Shown: positions 24,784 through 37,355, counted from the first letter of the stretch. The stretch is DNA of 64,000 nt from Piper betle (GCA_033002965.1 JAURVB010014884.1:124001-188000), one strand, 5' to 3'. Notes: a model not told the origin generated them from the letters alone. Numbers and translations: made by a program.

Positions 24784-26055
24784 TTATGATGCCACAGAAC
24801 ATTTTATTTCATCAACTGGAAGAATTGGAGAGTGGCCATGAAATAGGGCTACATGCCCAACTAATTTATCTTTCCTCGTGAAGGCTGTCCCACAAGAGCA
24901 TATCCATTTATCACGGCCACAGTGTTTTTCGTGTGTCTTCAAATCAGCAATAACAGAGAATCGTTTCGACTTGCATCTGCTACAAGTGAAGCTTTTGTCA
25001 CAGTGGCTTCTCTTGTAATGGTTTTTCACGCACAGGATTGTTTTCAAAGGCTGGAAATTTTTGTGCTCTTTGTTCCTCTTGCAGCCAACAAAAGGGCAAG
25101 AGTAGCGTCTTATAACGACAGGCGAAGAGTCCTTGTTGGGCTTGGACAGTGCAGCCACGGTTTTATATTCATCACCATGGCCCCTCATGTGCATTCTAAG
25201 ATTAGCGTCCCGCTTAAAACCCTTTCCGCATATTGAACAAAAATGAGCATGAGGAGCAAGGATCTCATCCTTCTCTAATTGTAAAATTTCATAAGAATCC
25301 ATTGGAAGCCTTTCTCCAGCTAAAGCATCATCACTGCCCTTCAATTCATCATCTTCACCAGAAGGGAAAGTGTCCATCACATCAACACAGTTCTGCTCCA
25401 TCATACAAGTTTCGTTCTCATCTACTGAATCCAAGCAATCACTTTTCATGATAAACAAGCCCTCATCCTTAGGAGCAGCATCACTTCCTGTTAAAATGTT
25501 TGTACTTCCAATTTGATTATCCAACTGATCAATTGAAAAATTATCACCTGGAGCAAAGTTCTTTGATGATAGCAAAAGAGTGTCAGCAGTTAAAATTACC
25601 TCCGTTATGATAGAGGTTAGATCAGCCATCAGAGGATGCTGATGAGCTATCGTTGTCATGCTCAGAGTGTGGCCTTTTTGGCTTGAAATAGCGCGGACAG
25701 CTTCTTGTAGCTGATGAATCTTTTTCTCAAGTTCTGAAAGGTTGTTTAACAACAAAGTAGGATCCCAATTTTCAATGTAACACCCAGATTCATCCGTGGC
25801 AGATTGCTCCTCCAATACCCCATTATCACTCTTGGGGTTAAAAGGATCAAAGTAAAGAGGGGTGGGAATTGGTTGAGAGTTGGTGAAAAGTCGCTCACTC
25901 TCAGCATCAAAGCAGAAAGATGAGGGATTGTCCCAACTCTGTTGTAGAGGCATATAAATGGAGGAGTTGGGAGCAATAAAATTCTTCAACAGAGGATCCA
26001 AGTGAGGAGCTTGCAAGAAAGTTTCAGAAACTAGCGTATTGTTGATTGTATCCAT
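24784..26055 (-). CDS. STOP1: STOP1/ART1-like C2H2 zinc-finger transcription factor
   Basis: A single uninterrupted exon of 423 codons. The ATG at 26055 is chosen because the frame upstream has no ATG. Four C2H2-type fingers lie in the last 152 residues: FCSICGKGFKRD..H (about 272-295), YSCPFVGCKRN...H (about 319-351), FTCSRCKSKRFSV..H (about 357-379) and WICSCGTAFTRKD..H (about 384-406). This finger arrangement is specific to the STOP1/STOP2/ART1 group, nuclear activators of proton and aluminium tolerance genes such as malate and citrate efflux carriers. The N-terminal half contains a helical segment (NLSELEKKIHQLQEAV) expected to be a short coiled coil. It is somewhat shorter than Arabidopsis STOP1 (about 500 aa). 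It may be a STOP2-like paralogue. An intron in the 5' untranslated region is possible. Confidence 0.9.
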   Translation of the reverse strand: MDTINNTLVSETFLQAPHLDPLLKNFIAPNSSIYMPLQQSWDNPSSFCFDAESERLFTNSQPIPTPLYFDPFNPKSDNGVLEEQSATDESGCYIENWDPTLLLNNLSELEKKIHQLQEAVRAISSQKGHTLSMTTIAHQHPLMADLTSIITEVILTADTLLLSSKNFAPGDNFSIDQLDNQIGSTNILTGSDAAPKDEGLFIMKSDCLDSVDENETCMMEQNCVDVMDTFPSGEDDELKGSDDALAGERLPMDSYEILQLEKDEILAPHAHFCSICGKGFKRDANLRMHMRGHGDEYKTVAALSKPNKDSSPVVIRRYSCPFVGCKRNKEHKNFQPLKTILCVKNHYKRSHCDKSFTCSRCKSKRFSVIADLKTHEKHCGRDKWICSCGTAFTRKDKLVGHVALFHGHSPILPVDEIKCSVAS

Positions 26056-27416
26056 CACAGCGAGAGGCAACAAGAGCGAACAATTTCAAGCAATTGCACA
26101 AGGAAGACTAGATCGGGACTTCAAATATAGTAATTTGAGGACCAAAAATCCATCTTTTCTACACATGAACATCTCAAAGCACCTTCTAGCCCTCCAAAAC
26201 CAGCCCGAGACCACCCCACGTTTAAACATCCACATCTTTTTTTCTCGGATCTACTCTGATCCAACGCTCTCACCCTTCAAACTGGCCAACCCATAAAATC
26301 ACTCCCAGCAGCACATGATTTCTCTTAAGAGCGAAATATCCAATCCAAGCTCATAATTCTGCAATCACCCATCTAACATCAACTGGAATCAACAACGAAC
26401 AATCTCAATTGACTAAAATCAATCGAACTACAAAGCACACATACAGATCAAGTCATTAAAACAAGAATAGCAATATTGGATTAGCAGAAGTTCTACGAAA
26501 AGCTTACACGATTTGTAGCGAATGAAGAGAATCGAAGGTTTGGATGAAAAAGGAGAAATAGTGAGAGAATAAAAAGGAAGGAGATGGGACAATGATTGAG
26601 AGCAGGAAGTTGACATGATCAGACCCATGAACCACCCAGGGCAAGACATGTGTGCAGGTAATAACAACTTTTGTTTAGGGTAATAACATTTAGAGTGGCA
26701 TTATTCTCTTTTCTAATCCAAATAAAATATTAAAAAAGGTAAAAAAATGTTTTTATTATATATTTTTTAAATTTAGAGGTAATGCAAAAATCATACTTGA
26801 TTTTATTATGTTTACGAAAATAATAGTTTTAAATTTTAGAATTTATTAAATATGTCTGTAATATATATCATTAACAAAAAAACTATGTTATATTTTTTCT
26901 TCAAAATTATTAGTTTTTTAATGCAAACTTAGGTGAGACCTTCCATTATTATTAGTAATAGGTCGAGACAATTTTTTTGATATTTTTCTCTCTCTTATAA
27001 GTACTATTAATTGAATCATAATTTATTATAAGATACTGTTGCTAATGTATAGATATAAAACTCAGTTGGTTGTAAATAAAATTAATATAATTAAACAGCA
27101 AAGCCCAAGTTTTGAGCTTACTATTGGCCACCCACGCTTTAATACTAATGTTAAACCCTTAACAAAAAAACTTATAATAACAAAAAAATTATAATAAATA
27201 TTATATCACGAGCTTATATTAATTTAAAATTTAAATTAAATAATAAAGTATATACAAATTATCGACATTATTTACATGTATCGGGATAAATCTAACGATA
27301 ATTTGCCATAAGTCAAAGCCTATTTTGGTAAAATCGTGTTAACTTTTTGTTTTTACCGAAAAGCCCCTCATCTTCTCCCTCGGCGGTCCCATTCGCAAAG
27401 TCCGTGAAAATCAGCC
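26056..27416. other. Divergent promoter region, STOP1-like and thioredoxin M3
   Basis: This 1.36-kb spacer separates two start codons pointing away from each other, so it holds both promoters. The middle (26690-27290) is very AT-rich and without coding content. Confidence 0.6.
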
Positions 27417-28258
27417 ATGGCCGCCGCCTATCTTGCGCCGCACTGCGCCGCCCTCCCCGGCTTTCGCTTCTCCCAGATACGTCCTCCGCCGCCGAATATC
27501 GGTCGCCAGCCGCCTACTCAGCCGCTGTTGAAGGCGTGGGAGGCCGGTGGCTCCGCCGCCGGCAATTTTCACTTCTCTCCGTCGGCGAGGCCGCATCGCC
27601 ATGCCTGGAGGTTCCCGGCGGGGCTGCACGAACAGTCCTGTGAGCTTCTGATGCACTGTCATATGTATATTTTTCTAAAAAAAACAGTTTCATGGTTTGT
27701 GCTCATTTATTTGGTGGGATTCTTCGTTTTGTTGGCTTCATTTATTGAATCGGTGACAGTTTCTTGATGAGATTGTTTGAAAATTTTAGCTATTTATATT
27801 TTTTGTTAATGTAAATATCGATTAATCTTCGGTGTTGAGGTGATTGTATGTCCGTATGGGCGTTTTGTTTAGATTCTAGCTGGCAAATTTGAATGCTTTA
27901 TCGTAAGTTTAATTTGGAAGTAGCTTTAATATTTCTTGACATTTTTGTGGTTGCTTTAATTTGGACATGTCAAATTCTTCGACTCATTTTTCTTAGGTGG
28001 GATTCGTTTGGAATTTGGTTATCTTTTAAACTTTTTTCTAATGGATTTTTTTAATAATTTAAAATTTGGAACTGATTGAAATCATAAAAATGTTAATCTT
28101 TTATTTTTCAAGGGGTTGTAGTTTAATTGTTTTTGGTTTCTGATTGGTGTCTGCGAGTTATCATGACGTGGGAGTGAAAGGTAAACTTATTGTGATCATG
28201 ATAGTTGAAATGGAGCACAGAAAACCTATAACTTTATGTAGGAGATACAATAACAACG

Positions 28259-28296
<38 letters not shown>

Positions 28297-29264
28297 GATT
28301 AGATATAGGATAAAATTTATTAATGGTCTGTTATTGATGGACGCACCTCAAGTAGTTTACTTTTTGGGTTTAAATGGAGCACAGAAGAATGCAGGTTTAT
28401 TCGGCTGGTACCTTTTTGGGTCATTAGGCATGCCATCATTTTTCTGCTGTAAATGATTTACACATTAGCTTGTGTTCAGTTCCAAGTTGTTTTAGGGGAA
28501 TTTTGATCGATTCATTTTTTATGTTTTGTTATTTCAGAGTCAACTGGTTTATCTCATGAACTGGAAATTGGTTAGATGCTTCTGAAGATACTTTCACTGC
28601 CCAGGCAGCATTTGCCACAAACTTGGCTCTACATTGTGTGATATCTTTTTGCCCTGTATTTTCTTGCTGTTTTTTTATAAACTTTATTTTTAGAGGTCCA
28701 CGACTTCTACGAATTAATGAATCACATGATCAGATGCTCCTTTGATACATCTATGTTGATTTCTTAAGAAGGATGTTTATTGAATGAAAGGCAGTTTTTA
28801 TGATCTGCATCAAATGTGTTACAAGTTTCATAATTTTTATCAAGCTGGTTTTATGACATGATTTTGAAACTTGAAGAAATTATGCAAAGTGTTCCATTTA
28901 TGTAACTTTCCTTTTGGCTAATACCTTTTATCATTTTGCAGCCACTGTAGTTACTCAATCCACCTGGGATGAGCTTGTTCTGAAGAGTGAAATACCTGTG
29001 CTAGTTGTGTTCCGGGCATCCTGGTGTGGGCCTTGTAAAATGGTTGACCGTGTCATTGATGAAATTATTGTTGAATACGCCAACATGATCAAATTCTTTA
29101 GACTTGATGCAGATGTAAACTTCCAAGTTGCTGCTGATTACGGGGTTGAGAGTGTACCTACTGTTCTTCTGTTCAAAAACGGAAAGAAGATGGAGTTCAT
29201 TGTTGGTACCATGCCTAAGGAAATATACGTGGCTGCTATCAAAAGGACGCTTGCCAATGAATAG
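27417..29264 (+). CDS. TRXM3: Plastid thioredoxin M3 (m-type thioredoxin)
   Basis: Two exons, 27417-27639 and 28942-29264, give 181 residues. The GC-rich first exon encodes an Ala/Pro/Arg-rich transit peptide of about 60-70 residues. The thioredoxin fold has the redox motif SWCGPCKMVDRVIDE at about residues 108-122 and the cis-proline segment SVPTVLLFKNG. The C-terminal GTMPKEIYVAAIKR resembles the M3 subtype more than M1, M2 or M4, which usually have DFWAPWCGPC. M3 acts in non-green plastids. The Arabidopsis gene (GAT1) affects plastid redox state, callose at plasmodesmata and symplastic trafficking; that role is inferred from family. The subtype call rests on recalled sequence, while the thioredoxin assignment is certain. 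Confidence 0.92.
28260..28295. repeat. (AAT)n microsatellite in thioredoxin intron
   Basis: About twelve AAT units lie in the 1.3-kb intron of the thioredoxin gene. The tract is potentially polymorphic. Confidence 0.9.
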
Positions 29265-31204
29265 CAAAAGGGTTTAGAAAAATGTACATGCGAGAATCTA
29301 AGATGCTTCACATCATCGGGAACTTGGGACAGGTTGAGGTGGGTTCGCGGTACGCCAGATTTTTTGTGGCTTGCGAATACTACCCACCTGAAAACAAGTC
29401 GTCTTCTTTTATCAACATATATCTGATTCTTCACCAGATAGAGGATAGCATTGGTTGATATAACTTATTGGAAACATAACACTTTAATTACGTTACATGT
29501 ACAATTGTATGGAACATTTCAGCTCTACTTTTTGTAATTTATCCGAAATGGTTTCTTCATTATCTTTTGGTTATTTTTCTTTGTATCCCCCAACTCGTAA
29601 GCTCCTACGAGATATTGCCAGCCATAATACTGCCTTGCTATCTGTGTATTTAATTTTTGTTAGAATTTTGTTTGGGCTATCCAAGAAACCTAGTGTTTTC
29701 ATTATTTTTTTTAAAAAAGCTCAAAATGTAAACTTATAGAAGATATGCGCAGAAAAAGATAAAAAAGTCATCTTTGAAGTTGTTCTTTTTATTTTTTAAT
29801 AAAATATTATTGTTGAAGTTCGAGCACATTAAGCGATAGCCCAACCTGGCTTTTGTGCTGGAGTCCAACTCGACTCGAACAATAAATCGGGCCGCGAGGT
29901 CAACGCGCAACAGTGCCCGTTTGTCACGCCAGCGATTTCTATTTGGAAACATGGAAGAATGCGATTGGCAGGCTTGGGTATATAGAGCGAGAGGAGGGGA
30001 CGTGCTGGGGATGGTGGAATTAGGGCTTGCAGAGGAGATGGGGTTTGACGGCTGGTTGAGGTGGTGAGGATGGGTGTGTTGGAAAGGTCTCTCCTTTTCC
30101 GTTCTGTGGTATATGGAGTTGCATGACCCTTCCAATACCACCCATTCTAACAATCTCAACCCATCACCCCACCTCCTCTTTTGCAAACCAGTTTTTTCTT
30201 GCCTGTCGTGGGCACGTTTCTAGTCATGCATTTTTAGTTGTGTGGGAACTATCTATATTGCTTATTCTTTCCATTCATGTTTTTTTTAAAGATATTTGTC
30301 TTTTTCTTTTTGGGCTTGTATTGCTATAATCTCTGAACATGAAAGTTAATGTGTCTTTGCAAGGTACATAATCTAAGACTACTAAGCATGGTTAGGAGGT
30401 CTTATGATAGGATTATTTTACCGTTCTCTACTCAAAAACTTGTACTTTAGGCTTTAGGGTGCCCATGTAGTATGTAGCAAAAGTAGTAGATGTTTAACTC
30501 ATATGTTGCTTCGGAAGAAGAATTTTGTATGCGACTTCCTCAATTAGAATGCACTTTTTTAATCTCTATTTTTTTCGCTGAAACAAACTTCTTGTTATGT
30601 TTGATGCTTCTTCATTGTTTGTTGCAGCCGACAATGATTTTGGGTAGAGCTCTTCTCGTTTGATGATCAAGTTGGTGCAGGGTGATTGCGTTGTAGGCGA
30701 AGTGTGAGCCTTCTTGCATCTTTCGTCTCGCGGGGAACGTTTATGTTTAGTCTCTAAAATTATGTTTGGTTTTTGAAGTGTAACTTCTGATGTAATATGC
30801 TTGATCTTATTAATGGACCAAGCGCTGGATGTATGGAGCAGCTTCGGCTCTTTTTTCCTCTTTTGGGGACCCTGATATGAATGAAATCGTATTTGCTTTA
30901 GAAGCTAATTTTGTATTTTATAGCCATCCAATTCATCTCGATAATGAATTTTGATTAACCAAATAGATGGCGTGCCTCATCGCTTTTATCAGATTGATCA
31001 CTTGGGCAATGATAGAGCCAGAGGAGACCAATTTTTTTATCAGGAGTTTTAAGGCATGTCTGTACCTTCTCTGGTCCTGGGGGTGCCTTTTTGCAACCGT
31101 CTGACATTAATCATAATATTTCCAAGTTGGTCCAGAACACATATTCCTCAGGGTCGTAAACTTGTAAATATCAATGAAAGTTTGATCACTCTGACTGCTC
31201 GTTA

Positions 31205-31500
31205 CTTTCGAAGGTCTTAAAACATACAGGTTTTGGTGAGGTTTAGTGTATTGTTTAGTTTGAGGGTTATATCTTATATATAGTATCCTCCGTTTTGTGA
31301 GTAGTCAATGATGATAATAATGAGAAAGTTCAATAGCTTGTTAATTTTGGCGTCTGCTGCTCTGCTTGGAATTTCTTGTTCTTAAAATATACGGATTTTG
31401 GCGAGATTGAATGTGTGGTCAGATGTGGACTCTAGTATACTCTGATTTGTGATTGATTAATTCAGATAAGATAGTTCAATAGATCGTTATTGTGTGAGAG
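31205..31500. repeat. Diverged local duplication, about 170-bp unit
   Basis: CTTAAAACATACAGGTTTTGGTGAG near 31218 resembles TTAAAATATACGGATTTTGG near 31382. Later parts such as AGTTCAATAG also recur in order. The two copies are strongly diverged and no function is apparent. Confidence 0.4.
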
Positions 31501-32243
31501 TAGCGGTCAGAAAATCAGAATTGTGAGATTCATTTGCGCTCTCCCGTATTGAGATTGGGCCTTGTTTCTCTGTCTACATATTTGCTAAGGAGCCCATTAG
31601 CGCCAGTGGTTTGTAGTTTGGACTGGGCTTTTAAATGTGCACGTGAGCTGAAAACATGATAATGTTAATGGGCCTTTTTGCTTTTGTGATGATGTGTAAT
31701 GAATAGGTCCTGAAAAAACTTATTAGCGGGGACTGCAAAAGCTTCAAAAGATGGAAGCAATGCTTTCCACAGTTTTGTTTGGACTCGAATCTTAGACTTA
31801 CGTGCAACGGCCACCGGGAGCTCGAAGCAGCAGGACCATGCATGCATGCATTCATGAATTATGATTGAGTTCAAGGCATGTGAAATGCTGAAATCCAGAG
31901 ACAAAGGCAAGCAGATAGGGAGCAAGTAGGCAGCAGGCACAGCGCAGAAGCTGGGATGGAACAAGCTCTCCCCATGACTTGATCGTCTACTATACATCAT
32001 ACATAAATAGTTATATACATATATGTACAGATTGACCAAACTTGTGTTGGCTAGCGAGAACAGTGGCCCATAGCAACTCTCACTTTGATGCGGGTGACGG
32101 CTCTTGCCATGTCGATGACGACTGTAAGAAGCAGAGGCTGATATGCTGTCTAACTATATCTATGACATGCCTCGTGAGTGATGGCCCTATCAACTGAGCT
32201 GGCTTATGAAAAGAGCTTTGCTTGCCCCATGCCTCAACTTTCA

Positions 32244-32266
32244 TCTCTCTCTCTCTCTCTCTCTCT
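32244..32266. repeat. (TC)n microsatellite
   Basis: A pure TC tract of about 23 bp in intergenic DNA. Confidence 0.85.
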
Positions 32267-32891
32267 GTTTATTTTTTCTGTGCTTGTAACGTGATGAGGA
32301 CTAGGAACCTGCCCGAGATCCTGATCCCAAATGTAGAAGCTTACAAGGGGAAGGATACAAGATTTGCCATGTGAGGGTGGGAGCCCTTGCCACTCAAATG
32401 GATTGGATATATGCTTCGAAATATCATTAGACTTACTGTCCATCATGTATGGTTGATTAATGTGTGGACCTGTACATTTGTTCTTCTATCTAGATAGCTA
32501 GTGTTTGTTATATTGAGAATTGCTGTTAGGAAACGATACTTGCGAACACTTGACTCCATGGCATCTACACTTTTAATTACTTCAATTTTAATCAGACGTT
32601 GGAAGTTTTGCTTTTGCTCGTTGGAAGTTTGCTAATTGCCATATCTAGTTATATTGCAGATGAGCAAAAATGTTGGGATTACAGCTACTTTGCTTCAATG
32701 GCTTCAATGGCCACGAGAGTGTTGCGCTTGGCCTTACAATACAATTTCTTTCCATTTTAGCCTCTTCTTCCCAACCCTACTCTCTTGTTTTTGTTACTTT
32801 AATGCATGGTCGTCGGTGCGATAGATGTTCAAGCTTTTTAACCAATGTCTTGTCGTGATTGGAACCTCCAACATCATATAAAAGAAGATGA

Positions 32892-32909
32892 ATTAATAAC
32901 ACCATTATC
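32892..32909 (+). repeat. Left copy of 18-bp direct repeat flanking the copia region
   Basis: ATTAATAACACCATTATC here is repeated exactly at 37338-37355, just after the right LTR. It is longer than the usual 5-bp copia target duplication and lies about 240 bases outside the left LTR. Confidence 0.85.
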
Positions 32910-33150
32910 TACAGGGTTGTCCCTCATTCGTAAATACATGAAATGGTAACCTTATTTTAAACAAAAATTAAGATTTTATAGATTTTGTTAATTGAAAGGA
33001 ATAAAAGCAACGTCCAACGCTTTTCTTCTTTTCTTCTTTGGTTTTTTGTGATTTTGGTTTTTGGAGAAAAATAGGTTAGAGAGAAGGATGGAAAATTGTG
33101 TTGATTAAAGAAAAGTGAATCTATTATTGAGATTCGCTTGAAATCGTCAA

Positions 33151-33443
33151 TGATAACCTCGTCAAGTTCTTAATATGTAATTTTCTATTTTCTTTCTTTG
33201 TGATTAATACCAATTTTATAAAAAGTACAATAAATTGGTATTGGAGAGTTTATTTTTGTATAGGTATAAAAATTGTGATATAGTAAATTTAATCTGACCG
33301 TTTGCCCTATGGTTTTTCCCTAAATTTAAAATTTTTCGCGTAAAATTGGTTTGTCTTATGGGTTTGTAGTGTGTCTATTATCTTGTTTGATATTCTCATC
33401 GTCTTTAGTTCAAATGAGGATTTTATTTGGTTATTCCCAACTA
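33151..33443 (+). repeat. Left LTR of copia element
   Basis: About 293 bp, clearly homologous to 37041-37338: shared blocks include GTCAAGTTCTTAATATGTAATT and AAAATTGGTTTGTCTT. It begins TGATAAC and ends near CCCAACTA, so its terminal CA appears mutated. The exact left boundary is uncertain. Confidence 0.8.
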
Positions 33444-33457
33444 GTGGTATCGGAGCC
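33444..33457 (-). promoter_or_regulatory. Primer-binding site, initiator tRNA-Met type
   Basis: GTGGTATCGGAGCC directly after the left LTR is one base from the standard TGGTATCAGAGC copia primer site that pairs with the 3' end of plant initiator tRNA-Met. Confidence 0.8.
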
Positions 33458-36400
33458 AAGTTGTTTGGTTAAAGTTTTGGTTGTTGATGATATTTGATGC
33501 CCGCTAGGTGTTTAACAAAATCTCTAAGAGCCTAGTTGGTGTGTTTGTGATTTATATTTCAACAAGATGGCTGATGAGAAACATGTTAAATGATATCTCT
33601 TAAGGGACCAAATAACTAACAGTATTAGAAAGAAAAGATAATTGATCATATATATTCAAAGGATTTGTATTAACCTATCACTGATCATAAATCGGCCAAG
33701 GTGACTGATAAAGATTGGAATAAGTTAGATAGAAAGGCTATGACCTGTTTGAGACAATGAGTAGATGAAATTGTGTATTATTATGTTTCTGAATTGACAT
33801 CATCAAAAGCAATATGAGATAAACTTCAAGAAGTTTATGAGAGGAATACTGGTGAGGAAATTAATAAATTTGAGGTATAAGGATGGAAGTGGTATAAGTG
33901 AGCATCTCAATGAGATGAAAAGTATTATTACTTAACTTGTTATGATGAAGATGCCTTGAGATGAAAATGACAAGCTATCTTGCTCCTCAACACATTGCCA
34001 GAGAATTGGGAAACATTGGTGATCTTTTTGAGCAATGCTGTTTAAGATGGAAAACTCACAATGGACATGGTAACAAGTTGTTTTCTGAATGAAAAGATGA
34101 GAAGAAAATCTTTGCCAACTTCAGGGTCTCATGCATTAATGTTAGAAGAGGCAAGAGGTAGATCAAGAAATAGAGACACAAATAGAAGGGACAAAAGTCA
34201 ATGAATGTCTAAATCCAAGAAGAACTTGAAGTGTTATTATTATGACAAGATAGGTTATTTCAAGAAGAATTGTTGGAAGTTCAAGAAAGATTTAAGAAAT
34301 AAAAACAACAAGGATCAATGAGAAATAAATACTAATGTTGTGCATGATGACATGTTGATTCTTTCTGATTGTGAGAATGGTTGTTTGAAGGCTAATTGTG
34401 ATGCTAGTTAGGTAGTTGACTCAGGAAGATCATTCCATGCAACTCCAAGCAGAAATTTCTTTATTACTTATGAACATTCAAATTTGGGTATAGTGAAGAT
34501 GAGAAATAGTGATACTTTAAAATTGTGGGACTTGGAGATGTGCATATTGTAACAAATACATGTTACAAATTGGTGCTTAAAAATGTAAGATATTTTCTAG
34601 ATTTAAGGATGAGTTTGTTGTCAACCAAAGTGCTTGATGATGAAAGATTTGGTTCATAATTTTTACAAGGTGTGTGGAAACTTATGAAAGGTTCTCTTGT
34701 TGTTACCAAAGGGAAGAAATGTTGTAGTTTATATAAGATTGCAACGAGTCTAGTTCAAGTGGAGGTTAATATATCTTCACTTGTTTCCATTGCCGATTTA
34801 TGGTACCATTGATTGGGACACATGAGTGAGAAAGGACTAAAGACGTTGAAGAAGTTAAATCTCCTTCCTAAGGTCAAGAACATCAAAACTAGTCCTTGTG
34901 ACCATTATTTGGTGGGCAAACAACATATGACATCCTTTGTAAGTACAAGTACAAAGAAATTAGAAGTTCTTGAGTTAGTACACATTGATGTGTGTGGACT
35001 TACGGAGGTAAAATCTCTTAGTGGTTCTACTTATTTTGTCACTTTTATTAATGATACTTCTAGGAAGGTGTGAGCTTATGACATGAACAATAAAAGTGAT
35101 TTTTTTGACATCTTTAAGAATTTTCATGTTTTGGTTAAAAGAGAAAGTAGTAAGCTTTTAAAATGCCTTAGAAGTGATAATGGTGGTAAATATTATTCTG
35201 TTGAGTTTGATGAATATTGTAGTAAGTATGAGATTAGGCATGAGAAGATGGTTCCTTATACTCCTCAACATAATAGAGTAGCTGAAAGAATAAACAGGAC
35301 CATCTCTACAAGTATGTTGTCTTCAGCTAAATTACCTAAAAGCTTTTGAGGTGAGGCCATGAACACAGCTTGTTATTTGATCAATAAATCTTTTACATAT
35401 GCTCTGGACAATGATATACCAGAAAGGGTTTCGAGTGACAAAAATGTCAATTATTCTCATTTGAGAGTTTTTGGTTGTCAGACCTTTGTACAAGGAACAA
35501 AGGGCTAAGCTTGACTCTAGAGTCATAGAATGTATTTTTGAGATATGGTGATGATAAGTTTGGATACAGACTTTGAGATCCTAAGAATAGAAAATTGATT
35601 TGAAGTAGAGATGTAGTTTTCAAGGAGGATCAAATAGTTGAAGACTTTGGCAAGAAAGAAGTTCCTCAAACAAAATCTTAGGAAAGCTTGGAAACGATAA
35701 AAGACCCTTCAACCTCAACTTGAAGTGAAGAGGAAACTCAAGATGACACAATTATTCCCCACCTAGTGATGATGAGGGTGAAGGTGTGGTGTCTCATGAT
35801 ATCTCTAATGGGTTTGTTAATGATGTTGGACAGGAACAGGGGATTCCATCATTAGAATATGTGACAATTACTGAATGTGGAGAACCAGAAATTTCAGTGG
35901 GGTTAAAGTTTACATAGAAAAAGAGAAGTAGTTGAAGGCAATGCAAGATGAGATAAAATCTTTGAATGAGAATCATACCTATGAGTTGGTGGATCTTCTT
36001 AAAGGAAAGAGAGTATTAAAGAATAAATGGGTCTACTGGATCAAACATGAAGTAAATAGCACACAACCAAGGTACAAGGCAAGGTTGGTGGTGAAATGCT
36101 TTAAACAAAAGAAAGGTATTGATTTCAATGAAATTTTTTCTCTTATTGTTGAAATATCTTCTATTAGAAATATTCTGGCTTTGGATGGAAGTTTGGATTT
36201 GGAAGTTGAACAGTTAGATGTCAAGACAGCTTTTGTACATGGTGATCTTGAAGAGACCATATACATGGAACAACCAGAGGGTTTTAAAGTCAGAGGAAAG
36301 GAACAGATGGTGTGCATACTAAAAAAGTTTATATGATTCGAAGCAAGCTTTTAAACAGTGATACAAAAAGTTTGATTCTTTTATAAAAAAGAACAAGTAC

Positions 36401-37040
36401 AAGAAGTCGAAGAAAATGACAAAGGTTTCTTATGCTTCTGCGGTTGGTAGTTTGGTGTATGTTTTGGTTTGTACGAAGATTGGAATAGTTAGCAGGCATT
36501 TAGTAAATCCGAGCAAAGAGCATTGACAAATAGTTAAATAGATAATGAGGTACTCGAGAGATACATCCAAAATATATTTATGTTTTAGAAGTGATAAATT
36601 TTTATTAGTTAGCTACACTGATGTAGACATGACAGGTAACTTAGAGAAAAAAATGTCAGCATCTGGGATTGTTATTTATTTTTCCAATAGGGCTGTGTCT
36701 TGGTAGTCTAAGTTACAAAAGTGTATTGCATTATTCACAATTGAAGCCGAATTTATTACTACTAAAGCAGCTTGTAAGGAGATGCTATGGATAAATAGAT
36801 TTTTGAATGAAATTAGTGTTAAATAGGAGAGATATATTGTACATTGTGATAGCCAGAGTGCAATTCACTTAGTAAAAATTCAAGTTTTCATTCTAGGAGC
36901 AAATACATTGATATGGGATATTTCTAGATAAAAAATGTGTTGGAAAGTAAATTTTGTGAGCTAACAAAAATTCATACCGAAAGGAATATTTCAGACATGA
37001 TGACTAAAATTATGTCACAGGCAAAATATGTTTATATCAA

Positions 37041-37338
37041 TGGTAACATCGTCAAGTTCTTAATATGTAATTCTCTATTTTTGTGTGTAGCTAATACCGA
37101 TCTTATAAAAAGTACAGTAAGTTGGTATTGAAGAGTTTGTTCTCATGTAGATATGTTCTGTATCAAAATTGTGATATAGTTAATTTGATCTAGCCGTTTA
37201 CCTCGAGGTTTTTCTCTAAATTTAAGATTTTCCATGTAAAATTGGTTTGTCTTGTGGGTTTGTGGTGTGTTTATTATCTTATTTGATATTCTCATCATTT
37301 TTAGTTGAAATGAGGATTTTGTTTGGTTAATCCCAACA
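37041..37338 (+). repeat. Right LTR of copia element
   Basis: It begins TGGTAAC and ends CCCAACA, about 298 bp, homologous to the left LTR with many substitutions and small indels. The RNase H relic ends just before it. Confidence 0.8.
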
Positions 37339-37355
37339 TTAATAACACCATTATC
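37338..37355 (+). repeat. Right copy of 18-bp direct repeat
   Basis: This is an exact copy of 32892-32909, starting at the last base of the right LTR. Confidence 0.85.

Larger units (their letters stand above)
29265..33150. other. Intergenic, no gene seen
   Basis: The first few hundred bases should be thioredoxin 3' untranslated sequence. The rest has no convincing protein frame. It includes a (TC)n tract at 32244-32266 and a diverged local repeat near 31205-31500. The 240 bases before 33151 lie between one half of an 18-bp direct repeat and the copia left LTR. Confidence 0.55.
33151..37338 (+). mobile_element. Defective Ty1/copia retrotransposon (Tnt1-like)
   Basis: LTR-like ends lie at 33151-33443 and 37041-37338. 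Between them, domains occur in copia order. There is a gag zinc-knuckle relic (CYYYDKIGYFKKNC, near 34231), a protease DSG relic (near 34418), and an integrase start (LVHIDVCGL, near 34975). Integrase core text follows (CLRSDNGGKY and PYTPQHNRVAER), then reverse transcriptase (RVLKNKWVYWIK, DVKTAFVHGDLEE) and an RNase H tail (SDMMTKI). Stop codons and frameshifts occur throughout, and the second half of reverse transcriptase, including the YVDD region, is missing near 36345-36420. The element cannot encode its own proteins. Domain order with integrase before reverse transcriptase makes it copia, not gypsy. LTR divergence suggests an old insertion. Confidence 0.92.

Noticed and set aside
28260..28295. 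CRISPR-like or other spaced repeats
   Set aside because: The repeats in the window are simple microsatellites; there are no spaced arrays, and this is plant DNA.
29734..30186. A 150-codon minus-strand frame downstream of thioredoxin
   Set aside because: No conserved motif, low-complexity Ser/Pro content, and no supporting splice sites or start context.
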